Positions 60,126 to 64,000 of a stretch of 64,000 bases of DNA are shown piece after piece. Source of the DNA: Pegea sp. RAD2-039 (Eukaryota > Chordata > Thaliacea > Salpida > Salpidae). The stretch covers positions 372,001-436,000 of the forward strand of contig JAQGEQ010000297.1 in NCBI GenBank assembly GCA_034620365.1. Reading direction: 5' to 3'. The notes beneath the pieces were generated by a model, which searched no databases, was not told the origin of the DNA, and saw only the letters and a program-made list of their open reading frames with translations. The translations under genes and the position numbers were made by a program. The number at the start of each line of letters is the position of its first letter. Positions within the stretch are counted from its first letter, which is position 1.

Positions 60126-63100
60126 GAGCTTTTTGCATGAATGCCTCCAAAACTATGGATACCCATTAGTAAGATTACAGTTTGAAATCATGATTCTTTT
60201 ATGTAAACTGAATCTTATCATTAGCGGTGCTTGAATCGTAAAGTGTAAGACACGACACAAAAATCAATAGCAAGTGGAAAAAATTTAAATCGATCTTAAC
60301 TGGGAAAAAGGAAAAAAAAAAGAATAATTAAAATTGATAAATTATTTGATAAAAAAAAGAAACAATAAGAGCAGAGTTTTTGGAGGAAATAAAGAAAACT
60401 GTAAATGGTTTGCACAATTGAAAATGTTAAATCACATAAAACAAAACTTTTTTCGTCGAGATTCCATTAGATTTTTTAATAATGAGTAATCACCGATTAG
60501 TAAATCGTACCAATTAAACAAAGTTTCAATTTTCTGATTTAAGTGGTTGTGATGGTCAGTTTAGTAGAGATGTAAGCTACTGGGTTTGTAATTTTATCAT
60601 CAATTATTCACAAGAAAAAGGAAGAATAAAATAAGCAAGAACAGATGTAGCGCGAACCATCATCAAATTATTTTACATCAAATTAAATTTTCAGTTAATG
60701 AAATTTAGAATGCGTTTGAGCTTGATCAATTTTAAGCCCATGAGCCTAAAAATTATATTGGCTATGAAGGGACAGCAATAAATCAAAGTTTTTTTATGAA
60801 AAACAATTCGGAAACTTTGTTTCCTGTATGCTGCATATTGAAAAGCTTTCAACAACAATCATCTAGCTCTAAATTTCTTTCTTCTCTTATATATTTTGAC
60901 ACGTATACTTTTTAACAGTTTAAATTTAAAAATAGAAAAAGAAGAAGAAACAAAAGGACATCAACAGTGGGAGAGGCTTCTCACTTCTTCTTTTATATTT
61001 TAAATAAAGAGTTGAAAATTTAAATCACGTCAGAACTAGCTTTGAAAAGCACTCGAGCTTGAAGAGTCTTTGTCACCTTCTATTCGTTTTGTCTGAATCG
61101 AAGAATTATGTCTACCTTTTAACTGGAATCAAGGTAAGAGTAAATTATGAGTCAAGATCGAATTTTATGCGTTAAACCCTTGCTTAAAACTATTTTCTAC
61201 TTATTATATCTCGAACACCAAAATATTTGCAAATAAAATGAAATAAATTGAAAAGACGTTTTTGAAAAGAATTTTGACATCACAAGCAAAATACGGAAAT
61301 GATTTAGGTTGAGAAATTGTCTTTGATGTAACCCACTCAGCAATAATTTAGATTTCATAAGTCATTTAGTAACAGTAAAATAAATATCTAACAAGCTTCA
61401 TAAAAGAACAGTATAAGTCCTTTTATAATTATCAGCTTTATTTTCAATCTAGAAATGAATTCCTTTTCAAGTACTGTGAGTTGTTTTAATTGAAAATTGA
61501 GAAAAAAGTAGAATGCTAGAATTAATATACGTAAATGACTTTATGAAAGTGAACAAAACAAGTTATTGTAACTTGTATGAATTACTAAAAAATTGCTCAA
61601 ATTTTCAAATGTCTTAGCAAATAGCAATATTTACCACCAACACGCAAAACTTACTACTAAAAACTGTGTTTCAGAAAATTATATATCTAGCAAAAATACT
61701 TTGAATAAAATTAAAAAGATAAAATATTAAAAAATACGCCACAGTATAATATATATATAACGATAGACTGAAATTTTTGAAATTTTTTACTTTGTTTAAT
61801 TTTTAAGTAAAACTTGAAATTGAAATAAACTACTTAAATGCCGTAAATAGTTGGAAAACTGGTTTTTAAATTTTTTTTTTGCTTTCTTCTTCTTACTAAA
61901 TTTTAATCTACTTTCTTCAAAATTTTAATGAATCATCTATCTTTAATAAAAGTGTTGGATTCCCAAAGAAAATAAACTATTAGATAAATTGTTCAGCATG
62001 TGTTTAAGACCAGCTGTTATATTTTGCTGACTCATAGTTTTTATAAATAATGATATATTGAGTTTTCTAATGCATTCCGAAGATGATGGATCAAAAAATG
62101 TTTGAAGAAATTTTGTAAGAAGATATCAAAAAAAAGTATAAAATAGTTTAGTTGTGAACTACTAAAATTGCATGAGAAACTTGACAATGAAATAAATTAA
62201 TCAGTTAAAAATAACTTGAAAAAGCTACAAAATAAAAAAAACATTGACGACAAGAAAATTTTACAAAAACAAAATCTTTTTCTTTAACTGAAAGAAAACA
62301 GTTAAAATAATAATCTAAAAAATCAGCCGCAAGATATTTTGCTTTTAAAATGACGTCAAAATATCAAAAAAGAACAAAACTATAAATATCTTATCACAAA
62401 AAAGTTAGATTGAAATCTGAATCCAAAAGTTTAATCTTAAAAGTAAAACTAATCATGTTACGGTCATTTGTAAATAAATTGAAAAATAGATAATCGTCAC
62501 TAGACTTCCTTTCAAAGCAACGTCATCCAGACCCAATTTCGCTGCTTTGACATTCCCAAAAAGTTTAAATAATTTATAAAGAACGCTAAAATAAAATATT
62601 CTTTCAAAGTAAGACTTCATGAAAATTGTATGATTAAAAATATAATACCCAACTCTCGAATTGTTTCAATTCAAACCAAGTAGTAAACAATATCAATAAA
62701 TGTAAAGTTTTTAAATAATAATATTTTTATATTTACTCTAAGAGAGGTCGCTTTTAGTTTTCATGTTAAATATCATAAGTTACATTTGTTTTGAAAAACA
62801 AATGACTAAAAATAGCCCAACTGTATAAACTCTCTTAAAATTTTTTTTTGTTTAACTAAATGTTATAGCAGAAATAAAATTAAAAAAAACGAAAGAAATA
62901 CAAGCCATTTTTTGACTGGGAAAGTATCACTTGTTAAGAATAGTTTATAAAGTAGTTTTAATTACAAACTTTGTTTTAAAAAATCTTCCTAAAAGTTAAA
63001 CAATAAAATTAAACTGTCCTATATCGAAAAACGAAGAAGAAAAAGTTGACTGAACAGTTGAAAGAAAAAGTTGGCTTGCTTACTCTGCGCTAAGATGCTC

Positions 63101-64000
63101 AAGAAAGTCACTACTACTGTTGTCACCACTACTACTGCTCTGCTATTTTGATAGCATAAAGAAAAAAAACTTTGTCTACTTTTATTACCAAAAGAAATGG
63201 TTGAATAAAATCGCAGAGAAAAAAGATGTTAGCCTTAGGCCACAATTTTAAGCAGTACATATGCACACTCATGCACATACACGATGCCTCAAACGTGGTT
63301 GACCATAACATCAGAAGAAATAGAGTTAAAAAATGGGATAGAATAAAATGAGAGATTTGTAGAGGAAGCCGTCAGTTATTTTTAGCTTTTCCACTGAAAG
63401 CACGCATGTTCTCTGTCGTTATCATCAAATTGTTTCTTTTTTTTACTGAAATAAGGAAGAATTGCTGAAGTGAAACGATAATAGGATTTTAAAGAGCAGA
63501 GAGCAGAGTATCTCACAGCTACACGCGCATTCTGACGTTCTTACTATCACATAAAACAAAAAGAAACACTTAGAGGCAAACCTCTTTCTCACTCTCCTTT
63601 TATGTATGTACTTCTACTTTTTTTATTTTGTACTCTCGTTCTTAGAGTAATTTTTTAACGTTGTGTTTGCATATTCGCCCAATTTTAAAAGTTTTTTTTA
63701 AAGTTTCTTAATATTTTTCAATCTAAATTAACTAGAAAACTAAATAAATTGATGTTTCAAAAGTATTAAAGTATTTTTATTCTTTATATTTAATAACTAG
63801 AGCATTTTTTTAAAGTTTTTAGACTGACACCGATCTTCTAATCTTGTTCTCTGAATAACTTTTGCAAGTCGTGAAAATAGGATTGGATATGACTAATATA
63901 AATGCACCTGCTGCCTGAGGCTATGAACGACTAAATGTTAACTTTGGTCGTGCATTGACATTTTTTGCTATATAATTTTCGATAAAATATCAAGCAACAA
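60126..64000. other. Non-coding stretch with one possible 5' exon
   Basis: No coding gene supported. At about 61020-61129 a GC-richer patch ends at AATCAAG|GTAAGAG, a good donor, with only a five-codon upstream frame; it could be the non-coding first exon of a plus-strand gene beyond the window. Around 63050-63140 there are ACTACT-type triplet runs, and pyrimidine-rich sequence at 63560-63620. The remainder is AT-rich without structure I can name. Confidence 0.3.

Overview
This 64 kb window is AT-rich (roughly 70%) metazoan nuclear DNA. The gene content shows it: a forkhead protein, a Groucho/TLE co-repressor, NUDCD2 and the JmjC hydroxylase KDM8/JMJD5, all with GT-AG introns, among decayed CR1/jockey-type LINEs. 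The forkhead and Groucho proteins are strongly divergent, which suggests a fast-evolving invertebrate lineage such as a flatworm, rotifer or cnidarian relative. I cannot fix the phylum from this sequence.

Layout. (1) 1-13.9 kb: a 3.3 kb segmental duplication (1-3270 and 8645-11930, direct orientation) brackets about 5.4 kb that holds weak plus-strand exons and an internal 0.7 kb repeat. The second copy carries the last exon of a forkhead gene on the minus strand (11661-13837, 601 aa predicted); the first copy carries a dead copy of that exon. (2) 15.3-20.8 kb: two tRNA-derived SINE-like units, one 3.6 kb degenerate LINE and one truncated LINE, all minus strand. (3) 23.2-26.5 kb: a seven-exon Groucho gene on the minus strand. 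It has the tetramerisation (Q) domain but no WD40 exons that I can see, so it resembles TLE5/AES. (4) 27.7-47.4 kb: a tandem array of a [24-bp minisatellite - LINE 3' fragment - NUDCD2 - KDM8] unit. Two successive 7,483-bp periods look identical. NUDCD2 and KDM8 are only 16 nt apart, stop codon to start codon. Unit 1 looks fully intact. Unit 2 has an intact KDM8 but a NUDCD2 with a destroyed splice acceptor. Unit 3 is a wreck whose catalytic exons are replaced by a GC-richer insert with three TGACGTCA palindromes. (5) 47.4-56.1 kb: long AT-rich stretch without a gene I can support. (6) 56.4-59.6 kb: a six-exon minus-strand gene for a disordered, acidic protein of 368 aa that I do not recognise. 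(7) 59.6-64 kb: non-coding, with one possible 5' exon.

How the parts relate. Forkhead proteins and Groucho often work together as DNA binder and co-repressor, and the two genes lie 10 kb apart on the same strand; whether these two interact is only inference. The NUDCD2-KDM8 pair is the most striking feature. Its spacing leaves no room for a separate promoter or poly(A) site, so the two are probably read from one transcript, either dicistronic or resolved by trans-splicing. Exon boundaries below were derived by hand from reading frame, phase and splice consensus; no transcript evidence was available.
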